Shown: positions 7,208-15,096 of the stretch, in pieces
How positions within the stretch are numbered: the stretch's first letter is position 1
Layout of the letters: each line of letters starts with the position of its first letter
Made by a program: the position numbers and the translations under genes
Source: Candidatus Obscuribacterales bacterium
Lineage (GTDB): Bacteria > Cyanobacteriota > Vampirovibrionia > Obscuribacterales > Obscuribacteraceae
Assembly: GCA_019748395.1 (NCBI GenBank)
Contig: JAIEPM010000331.1
Location: forward strand, 1 to 32,178
Direction of reading: 5' to 3'
Length of the DNA: 32,178 nucleotides
Notes under the pieces: generated by a model
Told to the model about the DNA's origin: nothing
The model's input: the letters and a program-made list of their open reading frames with translations, nothing else
Databases searched by the model: none

Positions 7208-7498
7208 TTAGTGAGTGAAACGGCTGCTATTGCCTGTTAATCCTAATTCGCGCGCATACTTGCAGAGAATGTTCTGGTAACGCTGGCTCAATGATTCTGC
7301 TTCGCTGAACATACCGATGCGCTCGAGGAAGTCTGCCAGCTCCAGCAAACAGAGTCCGGCTTCCGCGCTTTCCTTTCCGTGGCATTCCTCCGCGGAGCGC
7401 AAAGCTTTACGCAAGCAGTTTTCAGAAAAAACCGGATTGCGTGACTCGCTAGCCCTGGCGGCTTGAATTAAAAGATTCCATGTTTCCGAGGCCGGCAT
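7208..7498 (-). CDS. Small helical, TPR-like protein
   Basis: A 96-aa protein, nearly all helical, with spacing that looks like one or two tetratricopeptide-type helix pairs (about residues 22-85: CLRKALRSAEECHGK and LLELADFLERIGMFSEAES). There is no signal peptide or membrane segment. The ATG at 7498 has AAGGAG 9 bases upstream. The frame stays open to 7573, but the longer form has no ribosome binding site. It probably acts in protein-protein contacts; no partner can be named. The next gene upstream on this strand is 211 bases away. Confidence 0.65.
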   Translation of the reverse strand: MPASETWNLLIQAARASESRNPVFSENCLRKALRSAEECHGKESAEAGLCLLELADFLERIGMFSEAESLSQRYQNILCKYARELGLTGNSSRFTH

Positions 7499-7709
7499 AA
7501 TGACGAACTCCTTGTTGAGGGGGCGAAACTCTGCTGAGTATCGTCTTGAGGCGGAACATTGCAGCTCTTGCACTTAGTCCTATGACTTACTTTAAGGCTC
7601 TTGCCCGCTTTCGCCTATCGTGCAGAATACCCCTTGTCATTCAGTAGATCGGCGGATTACCAATAGAAGACATAGTGCTCTCCTCTAAGCCATTGTACCG
7701 AGGCAAAAC

Positions 7710-8081
7710 TTAAGAGTCGGTAAGTGACCCTTTTTCTCTGAATTCACGAACCCCAAGTTGAGTTAGCGCGCCAAGTTTGACCAGGGCTTTGCTGAGCTCA
7801 TTTGAGGCCGCTCCCAGCGCATCTCTGTCTACGGCTGCAACTACAGTGTTAAGACCACTGAAAACCTGATCGAGTCCAGCCGCAATTTTTTGGAAGTCCA
7901 TAGACTGTACGGCTGTTTTGCTCAAGCGTCCGCAGTTTTCGAGAATTTCCAGAAGCTGGTCCACGTCCTTCTGCCCGTCGTGGTCGAGATCAAGCTCTTT
8001 TAGCTTCTCAAATTTCTCTTTGAGATAGTCGGTTACCGAATCCACTGCTACTTCGGTTAATCGTCGTTTTATCATGCTCAT
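7710..8081 (-). CDS. Small protein with an EF-hand-like calcium loop
   Basis: A 123-aa soluble, mostly helical protein. Residues 31-42 (DLDHDGQKDVDQ) fit the DxDxDGxxD core of EF-hand/dockerin calcium loops (D31, D33, D35, D39). The twelfth loop position, normally Glu or Asp, is Gln, with Asp just before it. The rest, including FQKIAAGLDQVFSGLNTVV, is amphipathic helix. I recognise no family. GGGAG precedes the ATG. It starts 58 bases after the end of the 347-aa gene, so co-transcription with the XRE unit is possible. Calcium binding is a motif-based suggestion. Confidence 0.6.
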   Translation of the reverse strand: MSMIKRRLTEVAVDSVTDYLKEKFEKLKELDLDHDGQKDVDQLLEILENCGRLSKTAVQSMDFQKIAAGLDQVFSGLNTVVAAVDRDALGAASNELSKALVKLGALTQLGVREFREKGSLTDS

Positions 8082-8139
8082 CTAGATTTCTCCCTTGTGA
8101 CAGGGGGCAAGGATAGCATGGGCGGTCTTTACTTTGGTC

Positions 8140-9183
8140 TCAGATCGATTCGTCCCAGAAATCACCTTCTCTGACGCTTTTGGGACCAAGTTTGATAACT
8201 CGAATTCTCTCGTTTTCGGCTTTCTCGGGCAAAATCCTTTTCCTGGGGGGTGTGGAAATGCTTTTGAGGCTATCCAGAATTTTTGAGCCGGGCAGGCTTT
8301 GTCTGTTCTCGTCATAATAGTCGAACCAGGGAAGTCCGGCGTTTTTATAGCTTTGTGCCGAAACCGGCGAAGATGGCGCAGCTTCACCGGTAACTCTCTG
8401 CCAGTCTTGCGAGTTCAATATGTGTAGAAAGCAGCGAGAGCGATGAGCTTGATCGAATGAATCCGGTCCGAAAATATCTTTGTAAATTTCCTGCTTCATT
8501 CTGCCACCAGGGGCGATGCCCATTTTGTTCAGCGATTTTTGAGCTGTCCCTCCTGGAGCCGGTGCCCCGACCAGAGGGGCTCCCCAATCACTGAAAGCTT
8601 CATTTCGCGCGCGTTTGGGAAAGCGTGCTTCGTATTCGTCCGGGTCCATCGGATATACAAGTATCTGAATTCCTCCCCACTCGGCCTCGCCCGTCAGCTG
8701 CTCTTCGGCTGTGTATCCCTGTCCGAGCGGCATGGCTACAAACTGACGGATTGTGCCTTCTTCAACGCAATAGCCGTCCAGCCAGGGTTGTCCTGGTACG
8801 ACCAGATAGTCCTGTTTGTATGATGAGAGTCCGTTTTTGAATTCTTTGCCGGTGACCGCGTTTATTTTGCCGGTGTATATTTTCACTGCAAATGGGTAAC
8901 TGCTGCAGCGCTCGTGAGAATAGGGTTGCGAAAAGTAGATCCAGAGAGCTTCTCTCTGATACATAGGCATGATTACGCCGGCTCTTTCCAGCCAGGAATC
9001 GGGGACTCGATTTGCGTAATCGTCAATATGTCTCAGTGGAAAGTTACCCAGTCCCGGTGGTAATGGGTATCGTCTGCCATCATCTGGAATACGCAGTGTG
9101 CGTTGAAATGAAATGGATAATTTTGCTTCAGGATGTAGTTCCGGAAAGGAAAAATTGAGTTTGTCGTGTTCAAGTTCAATCAT
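8140..9183 (-). CDS. Conserved protein of unknown function, partner of the XRE regulator
   Basis: A 347-aa protein without signal peptide or membrane segments. The N-terminal half contains a striking LRIPDDGRRYPLPPGLG motif (from about residue 30) and later RQFVAMPLGQGYTAEEQLTG and IQILVYPMD. The C-terminal half has GIAPGGRMKQEIY and AGLPWFDYYDE. I recall very similar sequences in many unrelated bacteria as an uncharacterised family, sometimes labelled integral membrane protein, but I see no membrane segment here and know of no function. The ATG at 9183 follows the XRE gene by 9 bases, so the two form one transcript. There is no HExxH, so it is not an ImmA-type protease partner. What the regulator senses and what this protein does remain open. 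Confidence 0.8.
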   Translation of the reverse strand: MIELEHDKLNFSFPELHPEAKLSISFQRTLRIPDDGRRYPLPPGLGNFPLRHIDDYANRVPDSWLERAGVIMPMYQREALWIYFSQPYSHERCSSYPFAVKIYTGKINAVTGKEFKNGLSSYKQDYLVVPGQPWLDGYCVEEGTIRQFVAMPLGQGYTAEEQLTGEAEWGGIQILVYPMDPDEYEARFPKRARNEAFSDWGAPLVGAPAPGGTAQKSLNKMGIAPGGRMKQEIYKDIFGPDSFDQAHRSRCFLHILNSQDWQRVTGEAAPSSPVSAQSYKNAGLPWFDYYDENRQSLPGSKILDSLKSISTPPRKRILPEKAENERIRVIKLGPKSVREGDFWDESI

Positions 9184-9192
9184 GGAAATCTC

Positions 9193-9549
9193 CTACCAGT
9201 TGCCGTCGCGCACTTCGCGCACAAGGCGCAGTACTGCGTGATCCGGCATGTCTCTAAGTTCTCTTATAAGCCGAGCAAAAAGCTTTGGTCTTTTGCGAAT
9301 AATCTCCTGTAACTCGTCTGAAACTTTTCCGGCCAGCGCCAGCATCATGTCCGGGTCTTCATTCAAGATTTCTGCAAGAGCGCTGATTGATCTTTCGCCC
9401 GGGGGCGGCTGCTGTCCGCGTTCTATTTTGCTCAGATAAGATGCTTCGATGCCGACAGCTGAGGCGACTTTCCTGAGCGAATAAGTGCCCGGGCTTTCCT
9501 TTTGCAGGGCTTCGCGTTTTTCTCTGATGTAGTCGCCGAATTTGCTCAT
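9193..9549 (-). CDS. XRE-family transcriptional regulator
   Basis: A 118-aa protein whose first 70 residues form a Cro/CI-type helix-turn-helix: YSLRKVASAVGIEASYLSKI holds the two DNA-binding helices, followed by ERGQQPPP. The C-terminal half is a short helical region (LQEIIRKRPKLFARLIREL), probably for dimerisation. The ATG at 9549 has no ribosome binding site and lies only about 9 bases after a strong -10 element, so the mRNA is probably leaderless. A near-perfect palindrome covers that spot, implying autoregulation by a dimer. It is followed at 9 bases by the 347-aa gene. Confidence 0.9.
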   Translation of the reverse strand: MSKFGDYIREKREALQKESPGTYSLRKVASAVGIEASYLSKIERGQQPPPGERSISALAEILNEDPDMMLALAGKVSDELQEIIRKRPKLFARLIRELRDMPDHAVLRLVREVRDGNW

Positions 9550-9551
9550 GT

Positions 9552-9575
9552 AGTGTGTAGTATATGCTACACACT
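9552..9575. promoter_or_regulatory. 24-bp palindromic operator over the XRE promoter
   Basis: Arms AGTGTGTAG and CTACACACT are perfect inverted repeats around TATATG, whose middle ATAT is also symmetrical, so 22 of 24 positions are palindromic. It covers the -10 element, part of the spacer and the predicted transcription start, a position typical of a self-repressing XRE dimer. Confidence 0.75.
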
Positions 9576-9587
9576 TGCGGCTGTCAA
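9559..9587 (-). promoter_or_regulatory. Strong promoter of the XRE operon, giving a probably leaderless mRNA
   Basis: On the minus strand a perfect TTGACA (9587-9582) and TATACT (9564-9559, five of six) are exactly 17 bases apart. Transcription would begin around 9552, about three bases before the ATG. No Shine-Dalgarno sequence can fit. Confidence 0.8.
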
Positions 9588-9615
9588 TAGAACCCGGGCA
9601 TTCTCAATTTTTGAC

Positions 9616-10686
9616 TTAGCGTCTAAAGAGATGAAAAGCGTGCTTGGGATAGCTGACCGCTTTGTTGTTGACTGAAGTCTTTTGGAAATAGCCGTCCAGA
9701 TAGGTTTTAAATCCTATTGTTTTGGTTTTCACAAGGTGCCCTTTGCCAAGGCATTCATATCTGTAATTGTGGAAATCAAAATCAAGCGCATCTTTGCTGA
9801 CTGTACCCCAGGCTCTTATAGAACCTGAGTCCCAGGTTACAAACGGTCCGGATTGCGTGATTGTTATTGAGCCGTGGCTGCCGCTCCAGACGCCGCTCAT
9901 GTCCAGCAAATCATCTGGTTTTTTATTGCCTGAAGGACGGTTGTTGAATTTAGAGCTTAATTGCTTTCCGGCTGCTGCCCGGCATTCGATTTTTGTTTTG
10001 CCGCTTACCCTTAGTGGCGTGATGAATATGAGCTGCCTGGGCGATTCAGCTACAATTGAACAATTTTCAGAGCCAATTAAAACTTTGCTATCGGGGCCGA
10101 AGCTTCCCTTAATTCGAAGCTTTTGACCGGATTCTCCGCTTTCAGGCAGAGTGATACCGGCGGCGTTTACTGCAGAATCTTTCGTTGCTTCGCCTACCTG
10201 AATTTCCTGACTCGCCATCACTGCTCCATCTTTTGCAAGGAGCTTGAGTTTGAGTTGCTTTCCAGCTGCCGGGACCTGAAATGCAAATCTCCGCAAATTA
10301 GTGCATTCGACTGCTGCGCTCAGTCCGTTTTCAGTTTTTGCATTCTGTTGCCAGGGTCTTGTCGACAGCGGCTCTGCCTGCTCGAGTTCAAGACGATAGC
10401 TGCTGAGTTCGAGCGCTGAATGGGCCAGCTCTTCTGCGGAATTGGCTTTGGGCTTTGCGGTTACTGTTCCGGAAACACGGTCCCCGGCTTGCATATCATC
10501 TGGAAAATTGACAAGAACGGTTCCTGCCGGAGCGCTAAAAACCACGGTTTTTAGCCCATCGCTTGCTTCGTTTGATATAGTCACATTGCTTTCTGCAAGT
10601 ACCGGCGGGATGAAAAAAGCAGAACTGATAAGCAGAACTGTTGCGCTTAGAGTGGTTTTGAGATCTTGAGTTCGGCGAGATTGCAT
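9616..10686 (-). CDS. Secreted protein with IPT-like and C-terminal beta domains, unknown function
   Basis: A 356-aa exported protein. Residues 1-31 form a Sec signal (basic MQSRRTQDLK, a hydrophobic stretch, cleavage around VLA|ES). The mature part looks all-beta: an N-terminal domain, a middle region that resembles an IPT/TIG immunoglobulin-like fold (about residues 180-250, ITLPESGESGQKLRIKG), and a C-terminal domain beginning SGVWSGSHGSITITQSG. I recognise no exact family. I chose the ATG at 10686 because it puts the signal peptide at the N-terminus; the frame extends to a TTG at 10779 with nothing to support it. The ribosome binding site is weak (AGG, about 10 bases upstream). It lies downstream of the rplI terminator, so it is probably transcribed separately. 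Confidence 0.75.
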   Translation of the reverse strand: MQSRRTQDLKTTLSATVLLISSAFFIPPVLAESNVTISNEASDGLKTVVFSAPAGTVLVNFPDDMQAGDRVSGTVTAKPKANSAEELAHSALELSSYRLELEQAEPLSTRPWQQNAKTENGLSAAVECTNLRRFAFQVPAAGKQLKLKLLAKDGAVMASQEIQVGEATKDSAVNAAGITLPESGESGQKLRIKGSFGPDSKVLIGSENCSIVAESPRQLIFITPLRVSGKTKIECRAAAGKQLSSKFNNRPSGNKKPDDLLDMSGVWSGSHGSITITQSGPFVTWDSGSIRAWGTVSKDALDFDFHNYRYECLGKGHLVKTKTIGFKTYLDGYFQKTSVNNKAVSYPKHAFHLFRR

Positions 10687-10825
10687 TTTTTTTGCCTGTA
10701 TTATTTGAATTGGGACGCGTCTAGGGCGCAGCATTGCTTCTGCATTATTCTCCGTAATTCTAAGACCAATTTGTGACAATTAAAGCTTTGCAACCTGCTG
10801 AAAAACAGATTTTGCACTCAATTTG

Positions 10826-10869
10826 AAAAAGAGAGAATCCGGTCTTTTCAGGCCGGATTCTCTCTTTTT
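10826..10869 (-). terminator. Strong terminator of rplI
   Basis: Two perfect 17-base arms (AAAAAGAGAGAATCCGG and its complement at 10853-10869) surround a ten-base loop. Read on the minus strand the stem begins about 20 bases after the rplI stop and ends in a T-run. The symmetrical A and T runs also allow it to work in the other direction. Confidence 0.9.
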
Positions 10870-10890
10870 ATTTGCTTTTGAATCGCAAGC

Positions 10891-11415
10891 TTATTCAGCT
10901 GCAACAGCTTCAGTTGTTGCTTCTTCCTTTGCGGCAGCTTGCGGGGCGGGCGGTCCGCCTGTGACTGTTTCGTCGTAAACGACAACATTGATTTCAGCTT
11001 GAACGTCGGTTGCAACTTTGACATATGCTTTGTAAGTGCCGACAGCTGTGATTTCTTCCAGCGTTTTGATGCCTTTTTTGTCGATGTCAGCTCCGACAAC
11101 TGCAGCGATTGCATCGGCAATATCTTTGTTGGTGACTTTGCCGTAGAGTTTGCCGCCGTCGCCGGCGCGCTGATTGATATTTACGCTGCCTGCGGCAGTG
11201 ATTTTTGCTGCAAAAGCAATTGCTTCCTGATGCAGTCTTTCGGCCTTGGCACGCAGTGCTTCCAGCTCTTCTTCTCTTTTCTTCATTGCGCCATCGGTGG
11301 CGAGTACGGCGAAACCTCTGGGCTGAAGGAAATTACGGAAATAACCTGGCTTGGATTCGACCACATCGCCTATTTTGCCGAGCTTTTGCACATTTTTCTG
11401 CAATATGACTTTCAT
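10891..11415 (-). CDS. rplI: 50S ribosomal protein L9
   Basis: The 174-aa product begins MKVILQKNVQKLGKIGDVV, the canonical L9 N-domain that binds 23S rRNA. Next are PGYFRNFLQPRGFAVLAT and the long connecting helix (KREEELEALRAKAERL), and the C-domain contains GKLYGKVTNKDIADAI. L9 is usually near 149 residues; here about 25 acidic, Ala/Pro-rich residues follow the C-domain. The ATG at 11415 has TGGAG upstream; a longer frame to 11466 is not supported. The usual rpsF, ssb and rpsR neighbours are absent, so L9 stands alone. A strong terminator follows. Confidence 0.97.
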   Translation of the reverse strand: MKVILQKNVQKLGKIGDVVESKPGYFRNFLQPRGFAVLATDGAMKKREEELEALRAKAERLHQEAIAFAAKITAAGSVNINQRAGDGGKLYGKVTNKDIADAIAAVVGADIDKKGIKTLEEITAVGTYKAYVKVATDVQAEINVVVYDETVTGGPPAPQAAAKEEATTEAVAAE

Positions 11416-11608
11416 AACTACTCCAGTCCGACGAAAGAACGATTTCAGCCTGATAGTCCCTTGCAACGGGCAGGCTTCAGTCTTGCCGCTGGGCGGCGAA
11501 GACGCGACAGGTGAAACAATCTACCATGAATAGGCTCTTCCCGCCCCAAAGCTTTGCGCTTGCTTAAACTTTCGCAGCCAATTTGAAGGAAAGTTAATCT
11601 CTTTTGAG

Positions 11609-12070
11609 CTAGATTTCAGTGTCACGGAACATGCCGCGCACTCCGGCCGGGTCTGTGGAGAAGCCGAAACGCTTGTAAAATCCGTCTGTTCCCGGGTCTG
11701 CATAAAGAGTAATCAGCGGAATACCGTAAGAATCGAGGTCTTTCAAGAGCTCCACCATTAAAAGTCTTCCCAGTCCGCGCTTTTGATAGGCCGGACGTAC
11801 AGCCACATCCCAGATTGTGGCGTTGAAAACCTGATCTCCTGTGGCTCTGGCAAAACCGACCATAATATCCCTGTCCCAGGCGCTGACGACAGCCAGGCTG
11901 TTGGCAAGGGCTCTGGCAATTAATACAGGGTCTCTGCGGCTCCATCCGACTGAGGCGCAAAGGTCTTGCACCTGCAGAGGCGAGATGTTTTTTTCATGGC
12001 TGACGGTTAAACCCCTGGGTGGTTCGTCTTTTTGCCCGTCCTGTCGCTTCCAGATACCTGATAAAACCAC
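11609..12070 (-). CDS. GNAT N-acetyltransferase, Ycf52-like
   Basis: A 153-aa acetyl-CoA-dependent transferase. The GNAT core is clear: WDVAVRPAYQKRGLGRLLM contains the acetyl-CoA loop (Q96-K-R-G-L-G101), and GFARATGDQVFNATIWDV and the end FYKRFGFSTDPAGVRGMF follow the pattern I recall for Ycf52, encoded in red-algal plastids and cyanobacteria, and its plant relatives. The substrate is unknown; plant relatives include serotonin/arylalkylamine and protein acetyltransferases. GTG at 12070 gives a family-like length, with GGGG upstream at about 7 bases; no in-frame ATG is available nearby. The gene has its own promoter candidate. The cyanobacterial type is one of the few taxonomic hints in the window. 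Confidence 0.88.
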   Translation of the reverse strand: MVLSGIWKRQDGQKDEPPRGLTVSHEKNISPLQVQDLCASVGWSRRDPVLIARALANSLAVVSAWDRDIMVGFARATGDQVFNATIWDVAVRPAYQKRGLGRLLMVELLKDLDSYGIPLITLYADPGTDGFYKRFGFSTDPAGVRGMFRDTEI

Positions 12071-12116
12071 TTTGGGACCCCGGAAGGTGATGCTGAGCTA
12101 CCAGTGAGAATATCCT

Positions 12117-12146
12117 AATATATTTTGCTGCTTCTTGAAAAGACAA
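12117..12146 (-). promoter_or_regulatory. Promoter candidate for the GNAT gene
   Basis: On the minus strand TTGTCT (12146-12141, four of six) and TATATT (12122-12117, five of six) are 18 bases apart. The GTG start is 46 bases after the -10 box. Confidence 0.4.
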
Positions 12147-12153
12147 ATTTATC

Positions 12154-12175
12154 TCTTAAAGCTCGGGTTTTAAGA
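12154..12175 (-). terminator. Weak hairpin at the stop codon of the first histidine kinase
   Basis: Seven-base arms TCTTAAA and TTTAAGA overlap the TAA stop. The stem is AT-rich and the following minus-strand sequence (GATAAATTTG) is only moderately U-rich. Confidence 0.3.
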
Positions 12176-13654
12176 ATTGAGAATTTCCTGCCGACGCGGA
12201 ACTGTGAACCAGAACTTGCTGCCTTCTCCGCTTTTGCTTAGAACGCCTATCTCTCCATGGTGAGCTTTGACTATTTCTTTGCAGATTGCCAGTCCAAGGC
12301 CAGTGCCGCCGTACTTTTTTCTTTCTGCTGAATCGACTTGCTGAAAACGATCAAAAACGCTTTCTAAATTTGCTTCCGGAATACCTGGACCTTCGTCTTG
12401 CACATAAAGTTTCAGATAATCGGCTCCTTCCTCAAGCGTTATTTCAATCTTGCCGCCTTCGGGTGAGTATTTAATTGCATTTGAAAGCAGATTTACCAGG
12501 ACTTGTATGTAGCGATCTCCATCTGCATAAACAAGCGCCGTGGTTTTTGGCGAAATTATTTTGACTTGTTTGGCTTCCGCCGACTGTATGAGTGTTTCAA
12601 CTGAGTTATCTATAACCCTTTGAAAATCCGTGTTTTCAAAAAGCATTTTCATCATGCCTGCTTCCAGTTTTTCAACATCAAGCAGATCGTTTATTAGTTT
12701 GACCACTCGATTGACGCTGCCCTGACAGCGCTCGAGCAGGTCTTTTCCTTTGACCGTTAACTGGTCTCCAAGTGTGCCTTCACTCACAAGGGACATGGAG
12801 AGCAGCATTGATGTTAGAGGGCTGCGAATATCGTGAGTGATCATGGCTACGAATTCCTGCTTTTCTCTATTTGCCCTGGCTATCGATTCGGCCATTTTGT
12901 GAAAAACCGAATCAAGGTCCGCCAGCTCATCCGTGCCGCTAAGCGGTTCTGCCAGTGCTTCGCCTTTGCCGAAGCGCAGGGTGTTCTTGAGCAGGATTTC
13001 CAATCGGCTGCTTGTATCCTTGGTGAAATAAACATAGAGCCCGGCCGCCAGTATGATGCTTGTGAAAATGAAAATTATAAGGAAAGCTTTGAAAGCTACT
13101 CGCTGCCTTGCTTGCAATTCCGGACTCTTTCTTTCGATCTCGCGAAATTTTTCAGACAGAACTGCTATATCTTTGCGCATGCCGTCTGTAAGAGTTTTTA
13201 GCTCTTCAAAGGTCTTGAATGCTTTGGGAAAGTCGCCGTATTCGGCAAATCGTCTGCTTTCGTTGAGTATAGCAAGTGCCAGTGAAACCTTCGCCTCCAG
13301 ACCGCTTACGGCAGCTTGTTGCGCCGGATCTCGGTCGAGAAGCTTATGCAAAATTGCAAACTCGTCTTTGATACTTGTGGAAATTTGTCTGAAAACTTCC
13401 AGTTGCACCATGCCGCCTTTGATGTTGTAGCTGTATATCAGGCTGGGCGCCTCAATCGTCAGCATGGTGATTTGATTGAGTGCTTGTGTGATGCTGCGAG
13501 CTTTCTGCTCTTTCTTAATTTCGCGCTCGGCACTTTCAAGCGCAAAAAAGAGGGATGTGAATGAAACCAGTTCGAAAAGCAGCGGCACCGCCACAAGAAT
13601 CAGGGCTTTCTGAGTAAGCCGCAGATTTATTTTGCCCGCTTTGGAATTCTGCAT
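12170..13654 (-). CDS. Orphan membrane sensor histidine kinase (HAMP-HisKA-HATPase)
   Basis: A 494-aa inner-membrane kinase. Order: membrane segment 1 (17-37), a helical periplasmic sensor region (about 38-188), membrane segment 2 (190-210), HAMP (211-262), HisKA with phospho-acceptor H274 in FVAMITHDIRSPL, then the ATPase domain with N-box NLLSNAIKYS (N388, N392), G1 box DEGPGIP (420) and G2 box GTGLGLAICKEIV (450). All catalytic residues look intact. It would autophosphorylate H274 and pass phosphate to a response regulator, but no response-regulator gene is in the window. The sensor region has no motif I recognise. AAGGA precedes the ATG. A second kinase of identical length and architecture is at 30057-31541. 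Confidence 0.95.
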   Translation of the reverse strand: MQNSKAGKINLRLTQKALILVAVPLLFELVSFTSLFFALESAEREIKKEQKARSITQALNQITMLTIEAPSLIYSYNIKGGMVQLEVFRQISTSIKDEFAILHKLLDRDPAQQAAVSGLEAKVSLALAILNESRRFAEYGDFPKAFKTFEELKTLTDGMRKDIAVLSEKFREIERKSPELQARQRVAFKAFLIIFIFTSIILAAGLYVYFTKDTSSRLEILLKNTLRFGKGEALAEPLSGTDELADLDSVFHKMAESIARANREKQEFVAMITHDIRSPLTSMLLSMSLVSEGTLGDQLTVKGKDLLERCQGSVNRVVKLINDLLDVEKLEAGMMKMLFENTDFQRVIDNSVETLIQSAEAKQVKIISPKTTALVYADGDRYIQVLVNLLSNAIKYSPEGGKIEITLEEGADYLKLYVQDEGPGIPEANLESVFDRFQQVDSAERKKYGGTGLGLAICKEIVKAHHGEIGVLSKSGEGSKFWFTVPRRQEILNS

Positions 13655-13767
13655 TAATGAGGTCCTTGCCGGAGTGCTAGGCTATGATACCGTTTCTCGA
13701 TGCTTTTGGCAGTTTGGAGTAAGCAATCTGCGTGCATAAAAGCATTTGAGTCCGGAGCAGCTTGAGC

Positions 13768-14838
13768 ATGCTAATGAAAGAGATAATTGTAAATTTCAAG
13801 CAGGCAAGCCTTCTGGCTTTTTCTATTGCTTTGCTAACTGCGCTGGCTTGCGAGGCTGCAAATCGATTGAATGAGGAGGAGCGCAAATGGTTTTATATAG
13901 AAGCGCAGGCTAAGCGAGCCGTCAGGCAGAAAAAGTTTCTGGAAGCCGAAAAACTTTATATTGAAGCTTTGCAAATTTCAGAAAAAATGAAGAAGCAGGA
14001 CCGTCGTGCTGAAAATGAGCGCGATCTCGCCGACCTTTATGCTGAGCTTGGTGAGAGCAGCAAGATGCGCCTTTATCTGGAAAAGTGTGTGCTTACTCTC
14101 AGTCGTTTGGAAGGACCCCGCACTCAGTCGCTTGATCCGCCCCTGAGCAAACTCCTAGAAATTTATGAAAGCTCGGGAGAAAAAGAATTGCTTATAAAAA
14201 CGATGGAGCAATTGCTTGAGATCAGGGAGCTTTCGCTTGGCATGGATGAAATGAAGCCCAGATTTCTCAGGCATCGTCTTGCTGATATTTTCATAGCCGG
14301 GCATGAGCTTCTAAAAGCCGAAGAGCTCATTTCGCCATTGTTGTCGGTGGAGAATTTAAGCCCAGCCGACTTTATGATTTGCCGGGCTCTCTGGCTTGAA
14401 GAAAATCGTCTTGAGGCGGGTGAGCTGCTTCTGCGGGAGCTCATTGCCAAAAGCAAGGAAAAAACAATCAAGAAGGCCTATCTCTATTCTCAACTTGCTC
14501 AGTTGCTTAGATCCGAGCGGAAAAATCCGGAATCGGATCAAGCCTGGCAAGAAGCTTCTGCGCTGGCTATTGATGCGAAAGCTGAAAGACCTGAACTTGA
14601 TCCGCTATTTCTGCCGCTCTTGAACGATTTTCTTTTGACCGGTCTGAATGATTCAGCAAAAAAACTCTGTTTGAAAGCCGCGGCAAATCGAATGAAATCC
14701 GGACTTGATGCTCATGATTATCAGGCCGGTCTGGGCGAGAAATTCGATTATCTACTGAGGGCATATCCGGCGGCCGGGCGTTATTTCATTGCAACTGTGA
14801 TTAATTGCTCTAAGCCGCCCTCGGCAAAGAAAAACTAG
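13768..14838 (+). CDS. Exported TPR-repeat protein
   Basis: A 356-aa protein with an N-terminal hydrophobic segment (about residues 12-28, ASLLAFSIALLTALAC) that looks like a Sec signal or anchor. The sequence before the cysteine does not fit a lipobox well. The rest is helical; residues around 40-150 show TPR-type helix pairs such as RAVRQKKFLEAEKLYIEAL and ADLYAELGESSKMRLYLEK, with further helices to about 330. It may be a periplasmic scaffold. Start choice: GGAG at 13754-13757 serves either a TTG at 13762 or ATG at 13768 (10 bases away); I chose the ATG. It is divergent from the histidine kinase, sharing a 113-base gap. Its TAG stop overlaps the TAG of the convergent zinc-ribbon gene. Confidence 0.8.
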   Translation: MLMKEIIVNFKQASLLAFSIALLTALACEAANRLNEEERKWFYIEAQAKRAVRQKKFLEAEKLYIEALQISEKMKKQDRRAENERDLADLYAELGESSKMRLYLEKCVLTLSRLEGPRTQSLDPPLSKLLEIYESSGEKELLIKTMEQLLEIRELSLGMDEMKPRFLRHRLADIFIAGHELLKAEELISPLLSVENLSPADFMICRALWLEENRLEAGELLLRELIAKSKEKTIKKAYLYSQLAQLLRSERKNPESDQAWQEASALAIDAKAERPELDPLFLPLLNDFLLTGLNDSAKKLCLKAAANRMKSGLDAHDYQAGLGEKFDYLLRAYPAAGRYFIATVINCSKPPSAKKN

Positions 14839-15005
14839 GGTTGAAAACGCTTGCCGCAAACCGCACAGATGTGGCTGGCGCCGGCTCTGATCTTACCGGA
14901 GCAGTGTCCGTAGATTTTGCATTGAGCTTCTTTTTTTCTGGATTCCTGGCGATTGCTGCCGTATCTCAGACTTAGCTGCAATTTGCCTTTTGAGCTGGCG
15001 TTCAT
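14835..15005 (-). CDS. 56-aa zinc-ribbon-like small protein
   Basis: A small gene easily missed by length filters. It starts at ATG 15005 with a perfect AAGGAG at 8-base spacing and ends in TAG at 14835. The protein has a basic N-terminal half and then four cysteines at positions 29, 35, 47 and 50, in the order C-x5-C-x11-C-x2-C (CKIYGHC and CAVCGK). This fits a treble-clef or zinc-ribbon knuckle pair. The last four bases are CTAG, which supplies the stop for this gene and for the convergent TPR gene. With its basic charge a nucleic-acid or ribosome contact is plausible, but I recognise no family. Confidence 0.8.
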   Translation of the reverse strand: MNASSKGKLQLSLRYGSNRQESRKKEAQCKIYGHCSGKIRAGASHICAVCGKRFQP

Positions 15006-15096
15006 TTGTAAGGCTCCTTTCCTTCAGTCGTAATTCGCTTACAGAAAGTCTTGAATGAATTAGGAAGTCAAGAAAGAAGTTCTTTGAGTTTGAGTT

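Noticed and set aside
8082-8387. Minus-strand frame of 101 aa overlapping the 347-aa gene
   Set aside because: It overlaps the conserved protein in another frame, is basic and low in structure, and has no ribosome binding site.
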